Shown piece after piece: positions 1-12,800 of a DNA stretch of 64,000 nt. The stretch is taken from positions 65,914,375 to 65,978,374 of the forward strand of contig JAVIAB010000046.1 of assembly GCA_032433765.1 (NCBI GenBank), read 5' to 3'. Origin of the DNA: Megaustenia siamemsis. Taxonomy: Eukaryota > Mollusca > Gastropoda > Stylommatophora > Ariophantidae. How positions within the stretch are numbered: position 1 is the stretch's first letter; each line of letters begins with the position of its first letter. The notes below the pieces were generated by a model that was given only the letters and a program-made list of their open reading frames with translations, was not told the origin of the DNA and did not search any database. A program made the position numbers and the translations under genes.

Positions 1-1050
1 GCTTTGATCTAGTTAGAGAAATGGTCTACTGAGGAGATGAGGTTGGCTTTGATCTAGTTAGAGAGAAATGGTCTACTGAGGAGATGAGGTTGGCTTTGAT
101 CTAGTTAGAGAGAAATGGTCTACTGAGGAGATGAGGTTGGCTTTGATCTAGTTAGAGAAATAGCTTACTGAGGACAAGAGGTTGGCTTTGATCTAGTTAG
201 AGAAATAGCTTACTGAGGACAAGAGGTTGGCTTTGATCTAGTTAGAGAAATAGCTTACTGAGGACAAGAGGTTGGCTTTGATCTAGTTAGAGAAATGGTC
301 TACTGAGGAGATGAGGTTGGCTTTGATCTAGTTAGAGAAATAGCTTACTGAGGACAAGAGGTTGGCTTTGATCTAGTTAGAGAAATAGCTTACTGAGGAC
401 AAGAGGTTGGCTTTGATCTAGTTAGAGAAATAGCTTACTGAGGACAAGAGTTTGGCTTTGATCTAGTTAGAGAAATGGTCTACTGAGGACAAGAGGTTGG
501 CTTTGATCTAGTTAGAGAAATGGTCTACTGAGGACAAGAGTTTGGCTTTGATCTAGTTAGAGAAATGGTCTACTGAGGAGATGAGTTTGGCTTTGATCTA
601 GTTAGAGAAATAGCTTACTGAGGAGATGAGGTTGGCTTTGATCTAGTTAGAGAAATAGCTTACTGAGGAGATGAGGTTGGCTTTGATCTAGTTAGAGAAA
701 TAGCTTACTGAGGAGATGAGGTTGGCTTTGATCTAGTTAGAGAAATGACTTACTGAGGAGATGAGGTTGGCTTTGATCTAGTTAGAGAGAATGGTCTACT
801 GAGGAGATGAGGTTGGCTTTGATCTAGTTAGAGAGAAATGGTCTACTGAGGAGATGAGTTTGGCTTTGATCTAGTTAGAGAGAAATGGTCTACTGAGGAG
901 ATGAGTTTGGCTTTGATCTAGTTAGAGAGAAATGGTCTACTGAGGAGATGAGTTTGGCTTTGATCTAGTTAGAGAGAAATGGTCTACTGAGGAGATGAGT
1001 TTGGCTTTGATCTAGTTAGAGAGAAATGGTCTACTGAGAACAAGAGGTTG
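1..1050 (+). repeat. 45-47 bp minisatellite, continues upstream of window
   Basis: About 22 direct copies of a unit beginning GCTTTGATCTAGTTAGAGA. Two interleaved variant classes differ in the second half (TAGCTTACTGAGGACAAGAG versus TGGTCTACTGAGGAGATGAG), and a GA insertion separates AGAGAAA from AGAGAGAAA copies. The array is truncated by the window start. Confidence 0.97.
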
Positions 1051-1054
1051 ATTT

Positions 1055-1153
1055 TTTCTCTAACTAGATCAAAGCCAAACTCTTGTCCTCAGTAGACCAT
1101 TTCTCTCTAACTAGATCAAAGCCAACCTCATCTCCTCAGTAGACCATTTCTCT
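1055..1153 (-). repeat. Two inverted copies of the 45-47 bp unit
   Basis: Directly after the direct array the sequence reads CTCTAACTAGATCAAAGCC, the reverse complement of the unit, for two full units. This makes a long inverted repeat with only a few bases (around 1050-1056) between the arms. Confidence 0.95.
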
Positions 1154-3708
1154 TAAATAGACATGTCTTTATTCAGCAACATAAACTTAGACATGTCATT
1201 ATTTAGCAACATAAACTTTGTCATGTCATTATTTAGCAACATAAACTTTGTCATGTCATTATTTAGCAACATAAACTTAGACATGTCATTATTTAGCAAC
1301 ATAAACATTGTCATGTCATTATTTAGCAACATAAACTTAGACATGTCATTATTCAGCAACATAAACTTAGACATGTCATTATTTAGCAACATAAACTTTG
1401 TCATGTCATTATTTAGCAACATAAACTTAGACATGTCATTATTTAGCAACATAAACATTGTCATGTCATTATTTAGCAACATAAACTTAGACATGTCAAT
1501 ATTTAACAACATAATCTTAGACATGTCAATATTTAGCAGCATCAACTTAGACATGTCAATATTTAGCAACATAAACTTAGACATGTCAATATTTAACAAC
1601 ATAAACTTAGACATGTCAATATTTAGCAGCATCAACTTAGACATGTCATTATTTAGCAACATAAACTTAGACATGTCAATATTTAACAAAATAAACTTAG
1701 ACATGTCAATATTTAGCAGCATCAACTTAGACATGTCAATATTTAGCAACATAAACTTAGACATGTCATTATTTAACAACATAAACTTAGACATGTCATT
1801 ACTTAGCAACATAATTTTTGTCATATTATTTTTTAGCAACATAAACTTAGACATGTCATTATTTAGCAACATAAACTTAGACATGTCATTATTTTAGCAA
1901 CATAAACTTTGTCATATCATTATTTAACAACATAAACTTAGACATGTCATTACTTAGCAACATAATTTTTGTCATATCATTATTTAGCAACATAAACTTA
2001 GACATGTCAATATTTAGCAACATAAACTTAGACATGTCATTATTTTAGCAACATAAACTTAGACATGTCATTATTTAACAACATAAACTTAGACATGTAA
2101 TTATTTAGCAACATAAACTTAGACATGTCATTATTTAACAACATAAACTTAGACATGTCATTATTTAGCAACATAAACTTTGACATGTCATTTTTTAGCA
2201 ACATAAACATTGTCATGTCATTATTTAGTAACATAAACTTTGTCATGTCATTATTTAACAACATAAACTTTGTCATGTCATTATTTAGCAACATAAACTT
2301 AGACATGTCATTATTTTGCAACATAATTTTTACCATGTCATTATTCAGCAACATAAACTTAGACATGTCATTATTTAGCAACATAATTTTTGTCATGTCA
2401 TTATTCAGCAACATAAACTTAGACTTATCATTATTTAACAACATGAACTTAGACGTGTCATTATTTAGCAATATAAACTTAGACATGTCATTACTTAGCA
2501 ACATACTTTTTGTCATATCATTATTTAGCAACATAAACTTAGACATGTCTTTATTCAGCAACATTAACTTAGACATATCATTATTTAGCAACATAATTTT
2601 TGTCATGTCATTATTCAGCAACATAAACTTAGACATGTCATTATTTAACAACATAAACTTAGACATGTCATTATTTAACAACATAAACTTAGACATGTCA
2701 TTATTTAGCAACATAAAATTTGTGATATCATTAATTAGCAACATAAACTTTGTCATGTCATTATTTTGCAACATAAACTTAGACATGTCATTATTTAACA
2801 ACATAAACATTGTCATGTCATTATTTAGTAACATAAACTTTGTCATGTCATTATTTAGCAACATAAACTTTAACATGTCATTATTTAGCAATATAAACTT
2901 AGACATGTCATTATTTTAGCAACATAAACTTAGACATGTCATTATTAAGCAACATAAACTTAGACATGTCTTTATTCAGCATCATAAACTTAGACATGTC
3001 ATTATTTTACAAAATAAACTTAGACATGTCATTATTTAGCAACATAAACTTAGACATGTCATTATTTAGCAACATAAACTTTGTGATATCATTAATTAGC
3101 AACATAAACTTTGTGATATCATTAATTAGCAACATAAACATTGTCATGTCATTATTTAGTAACTTAAACTTTGTCATGTCATTATTTAACAACATAAACT
3201 GTGTCATGTCATTATTTAGCAACATAAACTTAGACATGCCATTATTTAGCAACATAAACTTAGACATGTCATTATTTAGCAACATAAACTTAGACATGTC
3301 ATTATTTAGCAACATAAACTTAGACATGTCAATATTTAGCAACATAAACTTAGACATGTCATTATTTAGCAACATAAACTTAGACATGTCATTATTTAGC
3401 AACATCATTTTTGTCATGTCATATTCAGCAACATAAACTTAGACATGTCATTATTCAGCAACATAAACTTAGAATGTCATTATTTAACAACATAAACTTA
3501 GACATGTCATTATTATGCAACATAATTTTTACCATGTCATTATTAAGCAACATAAACTTTGACATGTCATTATTTAGCAACATAAACTTTGACATGTCAT
3601 TATTTAACAACATAAACTTAGACATGTCAATATTTAGCAGCATCAACTTAGACATGTCATTATTTAGCAACATAAACTTAGAATTTCATTATTTAGCAAC
3701 ATAAACTG
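1154..3708 (+). repeat. 30 bp minisatellite, about 85 copies
   Basis: Core AACATAAACTTAGACATGTC followed by ATTATTTAGC. Variants at the middle (CTTTGTCATG, CATTGTCATG) and at TTTAACAAC recur in runs. The unit is exactly 10 codons, so both strands show long open frames with period 10; these are repeat artefacts. A few one-base indels (near 1890, 2045, 2910, 3420) reset phase. Confidence 0.97.
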
Positions 3709-3780
3709 TAGATATTGGTCCAGATTGTTTCTTGTGTTGTGTTGCTTCCATGCTGATGACAACTGACATCTGTACTGTAG

Positions 3781-3867
3781 GCTCGACGTCTGCTGGCACA
3801 GCTCAAGCACGAGAAGTACCTCAACAACTGCGCCACCGTCATCAGGAAGACATATTTGGGCTGGAAG
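3781..3867 (+). CDS. MYO1B: Myosin-I exon: IQ neck segment (29 codons)
   Basis: Phase 0-0 exon between acceptor ACTGTAG and donor AAG/GTCTGC. It encodes 29 residues starting ARRLLAQLKHEK and ending VIRKTYLGWK. The IRKTYLGWK stretch followed by AR from the next exon fits the IQxxxRGxxxR calmodulin/light-chain-binding pattern, with the usual Ile and Gly but R in place of Q. The next exon begins almost identically (ARKMLAAMKHEK), so the two exons look like an ancient duplication of one neck unit. The upstream exon, expected to hold the preceding IQ and motor converter, is not in the window; 30 bp and 45-47 bp arrays fill the visible part of that intron. The donor GTCTGC is weaker than the others. 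Confidence 0.88.
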
Positions 3868-6800
3868 GTCTGCATGTTTCAGCTTTAACAACTAAACTCC
3901 CTGAGCTCACTTGATTCACTAACTCCTTAAACTCTTTATCTCTAAATGCCACAAATTGAGCTTTATTAGAATAAGTGTGGGTAGTCCCTGTCTGATGCTG
4001 TCCACTTGATCCAGTGAAACAAAGAATGGCTGAGTTGAGGGAGAAGGCTGTCAATCTTAATGTTATATCAAAGGTGTCACCCTAATCTCTAAATGAAGTC
4101 ACCATTATCTCTAAATGGTGGCCCTAATCTCAAAATAATGTTACCCTAATCTCTAAATGCTGTGGCCATAATCTCTAAATGTCATCCTAATCTCTAAATC
4201 CATCCATCTATTGTCCTTTCGAGCTGAAGTCGGCACATAGGGCAGAACCACAATGTCAAAAACAGAAACCTAGCGTGCCAAAATGGCACACATTGTAGAG
4301 ATCACTGCTTCTAAAATCTAAGGCTCTGTTTCCATAACAATAGTTTTTACAATGACAGCTTGTCATTAAAATCAAAATGATGTCATCTTAATCTCTGAAT
4401 GTCACCCTAATCTCTAAATGATGTCACCATAATCTCTAAATTATGTCACGCTAATCTCTAAATGATATCATTCTAATCTCTAAATTATGTCACGCTAATT
4501 CTAAATGATATCATTCTAATCTCTAAATTATGTCACGCTAATTCTAAATGATATCATTCTAATCTCTAAATACTGTGGCCCATTATAATACTTCAGGTAA
4601 ATATTTTGTCAGAAAATATCCTTGACCTTTCAAGTGTAAAAATTAAGGCCAAGGTCATATAATGCAGGGATTAGTTTACCAAGTGTAGAGATTGGAAGTG
4701 GCTTAATGGAGATAAAGAGTTGATGTACCTGGCATGTGTCTCATTGGGACCTACTAGCAGTGCACTGAATGGTGACAGCCATGACTGTGGACTTCTCACC
4801 TTGCAGCTCTACATCAGAGATTCTTCGTTTTTTGTGTCCTCTATCTCATTTACTATTAACAAATGAAGGCTTTGGAAAGAATTTAAAAATCCATAGATGT
4901 CCTTGGTAGCCAAATGTCCCACCCATTAATGTCAATGATAGCCAAGTGTCCCATCCATTAATGTCTTTGATAGCCAAATGTCCCACCCATTAATGTCAAT
5001 GATAGCCAAGTGTCCCATCCATTAATGTCTTTGATAGCCAAATGTCCCACCCATTAATGTCAATGATAGCCAAGTGTCCCATCCATTAATGTCTTTGATA
5101 GCCAAGTGTCCCATCCATAGCTATCCTTGATAGCCAAATGTCCACCCATTAATGTCAATGATAGCCAAGTGTCCCATCCATTAATGTATTTGATAGCCAA
5201 GTGTCCCATCCATAGATATCCTTGATAGCCAAGTGTCCCACCCATTAATGTCCTTGATAGCCAAGTGTCCCATTCATTGATGTCTTTGATAGCCAAGTGT
5301 CCCATCCATTAATGTCCTTGTTAGCCAAGTGCCCCATATATTAATGTCCTTGATAGCCAAGTGCCCCATATATTAATGTCTTTGATAGCCAAGTGTCCCA
5401 TCCATAGATATCCTTGATAGCCAAGTGTCCCACCCATTAATGTCCTTGATAGCCAAGTGTCCCATTCATTGATGTCTTTGATAGCCAAGTGTCCCATCCA
5501 TTAATGTCCTTGTTAGCCAAGTGCCCCATATATTAATGTCCTTGATAGCCAAGTGTCCCACCCATTAATGTCCTTGATAGCCAAGTGTCCCATTCATTGA
5601 TGTCTTTGATAGCCAAGTGTCCCATATATTAATGTCCTTGATAGCCAAGTGCCCCATATATTAATGTCCTTGTTAGCCAAGTGCCCCATATATTAATGTC
5701 TTTGATAGCCAAGTGTCCCATCCATAGATATCCTTGATAGCCAAGTGTCCCACACATTAATGTCCTTGATAGCCAAGTGTCCCATTCATTGATGTCTTTG
5801 ATAGCCAAGTGTCCCATCCATTAATGTCCTTGTTAGCCAAGTGCCCCATATATTAATGTCCTTGATAGCCAAGTGTCCCATTCATTGATGTCTTTGATAG
5901 CCAAGTGTCCCATCCATTAATGTCCTTGTTAGCCAAGTGCCCCATATATTAATGTCCTTGATAGCCAAGTGTCCCACCCATTAATGTCCTTGATAGCCAA
6001 TGGTCCCATTCATTAATGTCTTTGATAGCCAAGTGCCCCATATATTAATGTCCTTGATAGCCAAGTGCCCCATATATTAATGTCCTTGATAGCCAAGTGC
6101 CCCATATATTAATGTCCTTGTTAGCCAAGTGCCCCATATATTAATGTCCTTGATAGCCAAGTGCCCCATATATTAATGTCCTTGATAGCCAAGTGTCCCA
6201 TTCATTAATGTCCTTGATAGCCAAGTGTCCCATATATTAATGTCCTTGATAGCCAAGTGTCCCATCCATTGATGTCTTTGATAGCCAAGTGCCCCATATA
6301 TTAATGTCCTTGTTAGCCAAGTGCCCCATATATTAATGTCCTTGATAGCCAAGTGCCCCATATATTAATGTCCTTGATAGCCAAGTGCCCCATATATTAA
6401 TGTCCTTGTTAGCCAAGTGCCCCATATATTAATGTCCTTGATAGCCAAGTGCCCCATATATTAGTGTCCTTGTTAGCCAAGTGCCCCATATATTAATGTC
6501 CTTGACAGCCAAGTGTCCCACCCATTAATGTCCTTGATAGCCAAGTGTCCCATTCATTGATGTCTTTGATAGCCAAGTGTCCCATATATTAATGTCCTTG
6601 ATAGCCAAGTGCCCCATATATTAATGTCCTTGTTAGCCAAGTGCCCCATATATTAATGTCTTTGATAGCCAAGTGTCCCATCCATAGATATCCTTGATAG
6701 CCAAGTGTCCCACACATTAATGTCCTTGATAGCCAAGTGTCCCATTCATTGATGTCTTTGATAGCCAAGTGTCCCATCCATTAATGTTCTTGTTAGCCAA

Positions 6801-9800
6801 GTGCCCCATATATTAATGTCCTTGATAGCCAAGTGTCCCACCCATTAATGTCCTTGATAGCCAAGTGTCCCATTCATTGATGTCTTTGATAGCCAAGTGT
6901 CCCATATATTAATGTCCTTGATAGCCAAGTGCCCCATATATGAATGTCCTTGTTAGCCAAGTGCCCCATATATTAATGTCCTTGATAGCCAAGTGTCCCA
7001 TTCATTGATGTCTTTGATAGCCAAGTGTCCCATCCATTAATGTCCTTGTTAGCCAAGTGCCCCATATATTAATGTCCTTGATAGCCAAGTGTCCCACCCA
7101 TTAATGTCCTTGATAGCCAATGGTCCCATTCATTAATGTCTTTGATAGCCAAGTGCCCCATATATTAATGTCCTTGATAGCCAAGTGCCCCATATATTAA
7201 TGTCCTTGATAGCCAAGTGCCCCATATATTAATGTCCTTGTTAGCCAAGTGCCCCATATATTAATGTCCTTGATAGCCAAGTGCCCCATATATTAATGTC
7301 CTTGATAGCCAAGTGTCCCATTCATTAATGTCCTTGATAGCCAAGTGTCCCATATATTAATGTCCTTGATAGCCAAGTGTCCCATCCATTGATGTCTTTG
7401 ATAGCCAAGTGCCCCATATATTAATGTCCTTGTTAGCCAAGTGCCCCATATATTAATGTCCTTGATAGCCAAGTGCCCCATATATTAATGTCCTTGATAG
7501 CCAAGTGCCCCATATATTAATGTCCTTGTTAGCCAAGTGCCCCATATATTAATGTCCTTGATAGCCAAGTGCTCCATATATTAGTGTCCTTGTTAGCCAA
7601 GTGCCCCATATATTAATGTCCTTGACAGCCAAGTGCCCCATTCAGATCGGTCAACTTCTGATAACTGTTTCAGTTTGTCTATGAGACGCGGAATCAAGTC
7701 CAAGAAGGTCTCTGTCCTACACATTCTACCCACACAGCATCTGTCTCTCCAGCAGCCCAGACTTTCATTAGACAAGTCATGTGATGTCTCACACGCACAA
7801 TACAATTTTGATACATTATCACACACATCATCACATGTATTATCACACATGTTATCATACACATTATCACATGTTATCACACATGTTATGACACATATTC
7901 ACACGTTATCACACACATTATCACATGTTATCACACACATAATCACACATGTTATCACACACACCATCACATGTTATCACACACATGTTATCACACACAT
8001 ACACACATGTTATCACACACATTATCACATGTTATCACACACATTATCACACATGTTATCACACACATTATCACATGTTATCACACACATTATCACATGT
8101 TATCACACACATTATCACACACATCATCACATGTATTATCACACATTATCTCACACATGTTATCACACTCATGTTATCACACACATGTTATCACACAAAT
8201 ATTTTTTCACTTTGATTAAAAGATACACTTGAGCTAATATGAAAGAAATAGGATGTTTGGGAAGTGAAAATCACCCACAAATATTCTGATTGTTCGGGCT
8301 AAATCCCTAATTGTAACGGGAAGTTTTTTGTTTTTTTTTTCGTATGCCATCTTTTACCTCTGATGAAGTCCCTAGAGACTAGGAGCTGGATTTTGCGTGT
8401 TAATCCTTTTTTCCCTGGCAGCCGTGTGTACAGTGGTCCCTCGCTTCTCAGGCGGATAACACTGATTCGGAGGTACTCATATCTTTTCCGTTGATGAGTA
8501 ACTGATGTTTCAAGCCGGGCCTCGCTGCTGAGACCAGGGGTGGTTGCCACAGAGAGAAATCATAAATAAAAATCCCAACCGGTGTAGCCGGAATTTGAAT
8601 CCATGACCACTCTGTCTCAAGGCCAACCGGTGTAGCCGGAATTTGAATCCATGACCACTCTGTCTCAAGGCCAACCGGTGTAGCCAGAATTTGAATCCAT
8701 GACCACTCTGTCTCAAGGCCAACCGGTGTAGCCGGAATTTGAATCCATGACCACTCTGTCTCGAGGCCAACCGGTGTAGCCGGAGTTAGAATCCATGACC
8801 ACTCTGTCTCGAGGCCAACGGTGTAGCCGGAGTTAGAATCCATGACCACTCTGTCTCAAGGCCAACGGTGTAGCCGGAGTTAGAATCCATGACCACTCTG
8901 TCTCGAGGCCAACCGGTGTAGCCGGAGTTAGAATCCATGACCACTCTGTCTCGAGGCCAACCGGTGTAGCCGGAGTTAGAATCCATGACCACTCTGTCTC
9001 AAGGCCAACCGGTGTAGCCGGAGTTAGAATCCATGACCACTCTGTCTCAAGGCCAACCGGTGTAGCCGGAGTTAGAATCCATGACCACTCTGTCTCAAGG
9101 CCAACCGGTGTAGCCGGAATTAGAATCCATGACCACTCTGTCTCAAGGCCAACCGGTGTAGCCGGAATTAGAATCCATGACCACTCTGTCTCGAGGCCAA
9201 CCAGTCCCTCTGTCCTAAGAAGTGAAATAGAGTTTTCCTGGTCGTAGTGACACTCTTAATGCTCTACATTCAACGTTACCTTTGTAGTGACACTCTTAAT
9301 GCTCTACATTCAACGTTACCTTCGTAGTGACACTCTTAATGCTCTACATTCAACGTTACCTTCGTAGTGACACTCTTAATGCTCTACATTCAACGTTACC
9401 TTTGTAGTGACACTCTTAATGCTCTACATTCCACGTTACCTTCGTAGTGACACTCTTAATGCTCTACATTCAACGTTACCTTCGTAGTGACACTCTTAAT
9501 GCTCTACATTCAACGTTACCTTCGTAGTGACACTCTTAATGCTCTACATTCAACGTTACCTTCGTAGTGACACTCTTAATGCTCTACATTCAACGTTACC
9601 TTCGTAGTGACACTCTTAATGCTCTACATTCAACGTTACCTTCGTAGTGACACTCTTAATGCTCTACATTCAACGTTACCTTTGATTTAAAGCTTTTAGA
9701 ATGCAGTTCATATTTCTTGTTATTATCAAACATTAAGAATGCAGTTCATATTTCTTGTTATTATCAAACATTAAGAATGTAGTTCATATTTCTTGTTATT

Positions 9801-12800
9801 ATCAAACATTAAGAATGTAGTTCATATTTCTTGTTATTATCAAACATTAAGAATGTAGTTCATATTTCTTGTTATTATCAAACATTAAGAATGTAGTTCA
9901 TATTTCTTGTTATTATCAAACATTAAGAATGCAGTTCATATTTCTTGTTATTATCAAACATTAAGAATGTAGTTCATATTTCTTGTCATTATCAAACATT
10001 AAGAATGTAGTTCATATTTCTTGTCATTATCAAACATTAAGAATGTAGTTCATATTTCTTGTCATTATCAAACATTAAGAATGTAGTTCATATTTTTTGT
10101 TATTATCAAACATTAAGAATGTAGTTCATATTTCTTGTCATTATCAAACATTAAGAATGTAGTTCATATTTCTTGTCATTATCAAACATTAAGAATGTAG
10201 TTCATATTTCTTGTTATTTTTGTAAAACTTTCTTGTAGAATTGAGCATGTTTCCGTTTGTGACCTAACAGGACTTTATATATGATTTTCTTGTTGTTAAC
10301 AGCCCCTGTGTTTGTTTCTTGTTTTGAGTGTTGATAACAGCCCTTGTGTTTGTTTCTTGTTTTGAGTGTTGTTAACAGCCCCTGTGTTTGTTTCTTGTTT
10401 TGAGTGTTGATAACAGCCCCCTGTGTTTGTTTCTTGTTTTGAGTGTTGATAACAGCCCTTGTGTTTGTTTCTTGTTTTGAGTGTTGTTAACAGCCCCTGT
10501 GTTTGTTTCTTGTTTTGAGTGTTGATAACAGCCCCCTGTGTTTGTTTCTTGTTTTGAGTGTTGATAACAGCCCTTGTGTTTGTTTCTTGTTTTGAGTGTT
10601 GTTAACAGCCCCTGTGTTTGTTTCTTGTTTTGAGTGTTGATAACAGCCCCCTGTGTTTGTTTCTTGTTTTGAGTGTTGATAACATCCCCCTGTGTTTGTT
10701 TCTTGTTTTGAGTGTTGATAACAGCCCCCTGTGTTTGTTTCTTGTTTTGAGTGTTGATAACAGCCCCTGTGTTTGTTTCTTGTTTTGAGTGTTGATAACA
10801 GCCCCCCTGTGTTTGTTTCTTGTTTTGAGTGTTGATAACAGCCCCCTGTGTTTGTTTCTTGTTTTGAGTGTTGATAACAGCCCCTGTGTTTGTTTCTTGT
10901 TTTGAGTGTTGATAACAGCACCCTGTGTTTGTTTCTTGTTTTGAGTGTTGATAACAGCCCCTGTGTTTGTTTCTTGTTTTGAGTGTTGATAACAGCCCCT
11001 GTGTTTGTTTCTTGTTTTGAGTGTTGATAACAGCCCCCTGTGTTTGTTTCTTGTTTTGAGTGTTGATAACAGCCCTTGTATTTGTTTCTTGTTTTGAGTG
11101 TTGTTAACAGCCCCTGTGTTTGTTTCTTGTTTTGAGTGTTGATAACAGCCCCTGTGTTTGTTTCTTGTTTTGAGTGTTGATAACAGCACCCTGTGTTTGT
11201 TTCTTGTTTTGAGTGTTGATAACAGCCCCTGTGTTTGTTTCTTGTTTTGAGTGTTGATAACAGCCCCTGTGTTTTTGTTTTCTTCTTTTGAGTGTTGATA
11301 ACAGCCCCTTGTGCTGGGTTATTTAGTTTTTTGTTTTCATTTCACAACAATGATGGAGATGTTATCAAAAATTAACCCAGAGCTTTTGTTTCAGGAAAAA
11401 TGACATCATAGATGAAATATTTTTCATACTTGTCTTTGAACTGCACAGTCCACTCTGTCTAGTCCACTCTGTCTAGTCATAAAATTACAACTCTTTGATT
11501 TGTGTAGTATATAAAGTCGGTTTCCGGTTGTTTCCAAAATGGAGGAATTATTTTTCTCCGGCTTGGTATAGAACCGTTTATCAGAGGTTTAACAAGGCAC
11601 TATCATAAAAACGATGTTGTTAATGAAACGTAGACCTTATATTCGGCTCCCTCAATGAGATAGAGCTACTTGCACAGAACAGAGACAAATGGCAAGATTT
11701 TATAAAATATCTTTAAAGGAATTGAAAACTGCTAGAACAAAAATTCAGATAAGAGAAGGAGTATCTTGGTCTACGACTTATGGGCCAGCTACGGCTCAAA
11801 AGGTCAATAGATAGATAGATAGATAGATAAAGTTGTTAGAAGGTATACTTAGATACACTGATATCAACATGACCAGTTTCATATGTGTTTGTCTCCTGTG
11901 ACACGTGATATTAGTTTTTGGTCATACTCACTTTCAGAATGAATGAATAATCCAACCTGGCAATGCACATCTTTGGTCAAAACATTTCTAGGCAGTCACT
12001 TCAAACCCGTAGTCTTCAAAAAACAGTAAACGTTGCTTTATCATAAGTTATCAGTTATTTGATTTGTTCTAATTAGGCAGAGTATGTGATATCTTTTAGC
12101 TGCCAAGATTGAGCCTTTGTCTGCCACTGCAACTTTGGTTCATGGCTTGTTGTCATCATGTGCTCCAAAAACTCATCTCTGTTCCTCTGTTGTGCCCATG
12201 ATTATGAACATTCTTCTGCTAAAACACTCCTATTGTCTTCATATTTTCTTTGCTTTGATAAACAAGTTGTCATTAGTTATTCAAACATTTGTACTTTCTC
12301 TGTAAGGTAATCATCATTTGTTGTATCACTTCAACTTTTAATCCAGAAATGTGTTTTGTCATTTTATCTGGGAAACTCAAACATCGGTATTGTTGATCAC
12401 ATTGTTCTGTGTTGTTCTTGTTGTTGATCACATTGTTCTGTGTTGTTGTTGTTGATGTTGTTGATCACATTGTTCTGTGTTGTTGTTGTTGATCACATTG
12501 TTCTGTGTTGTTCTTGTTGTTGTTGATCACATTGTTCTGTGTTGTTGTTGTTGATGTTGTTGATCACATTGTTCTGTGTTGTTCTTGTTGTTGCTGATCA
12601 CATTGTTCTGTGTTGTTGATGTTGTTGATCACATTGTTCTGTGTTGTTGTTGTTGTTGCTGATCACATTGTTCTGTGTTGTTGTTGTTGTTGTTGCTGAT
12701 CACATTGTTCTGTGTTGTTGTTGTTGTTGTTGCTGATCACATTGTTCTGTGTTGTTGTTGTTGTTGATCACATTGTTCTGTGTGTTGTTGTTGTTGATCA

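Noticed and set aside
1153..3436. Long open frames on both strands encoding 10-residue repeats
   Set aside because: The 30 bp unit has no stop in several frames, so open length follows from array length; no start context, splice sites or composition support a gene.
12117..12305. 62-codon open frame in a unique intron segment
   Set aside because: Short, no motif, no splice or promoter context; expected by chance in AT-rich DNA.
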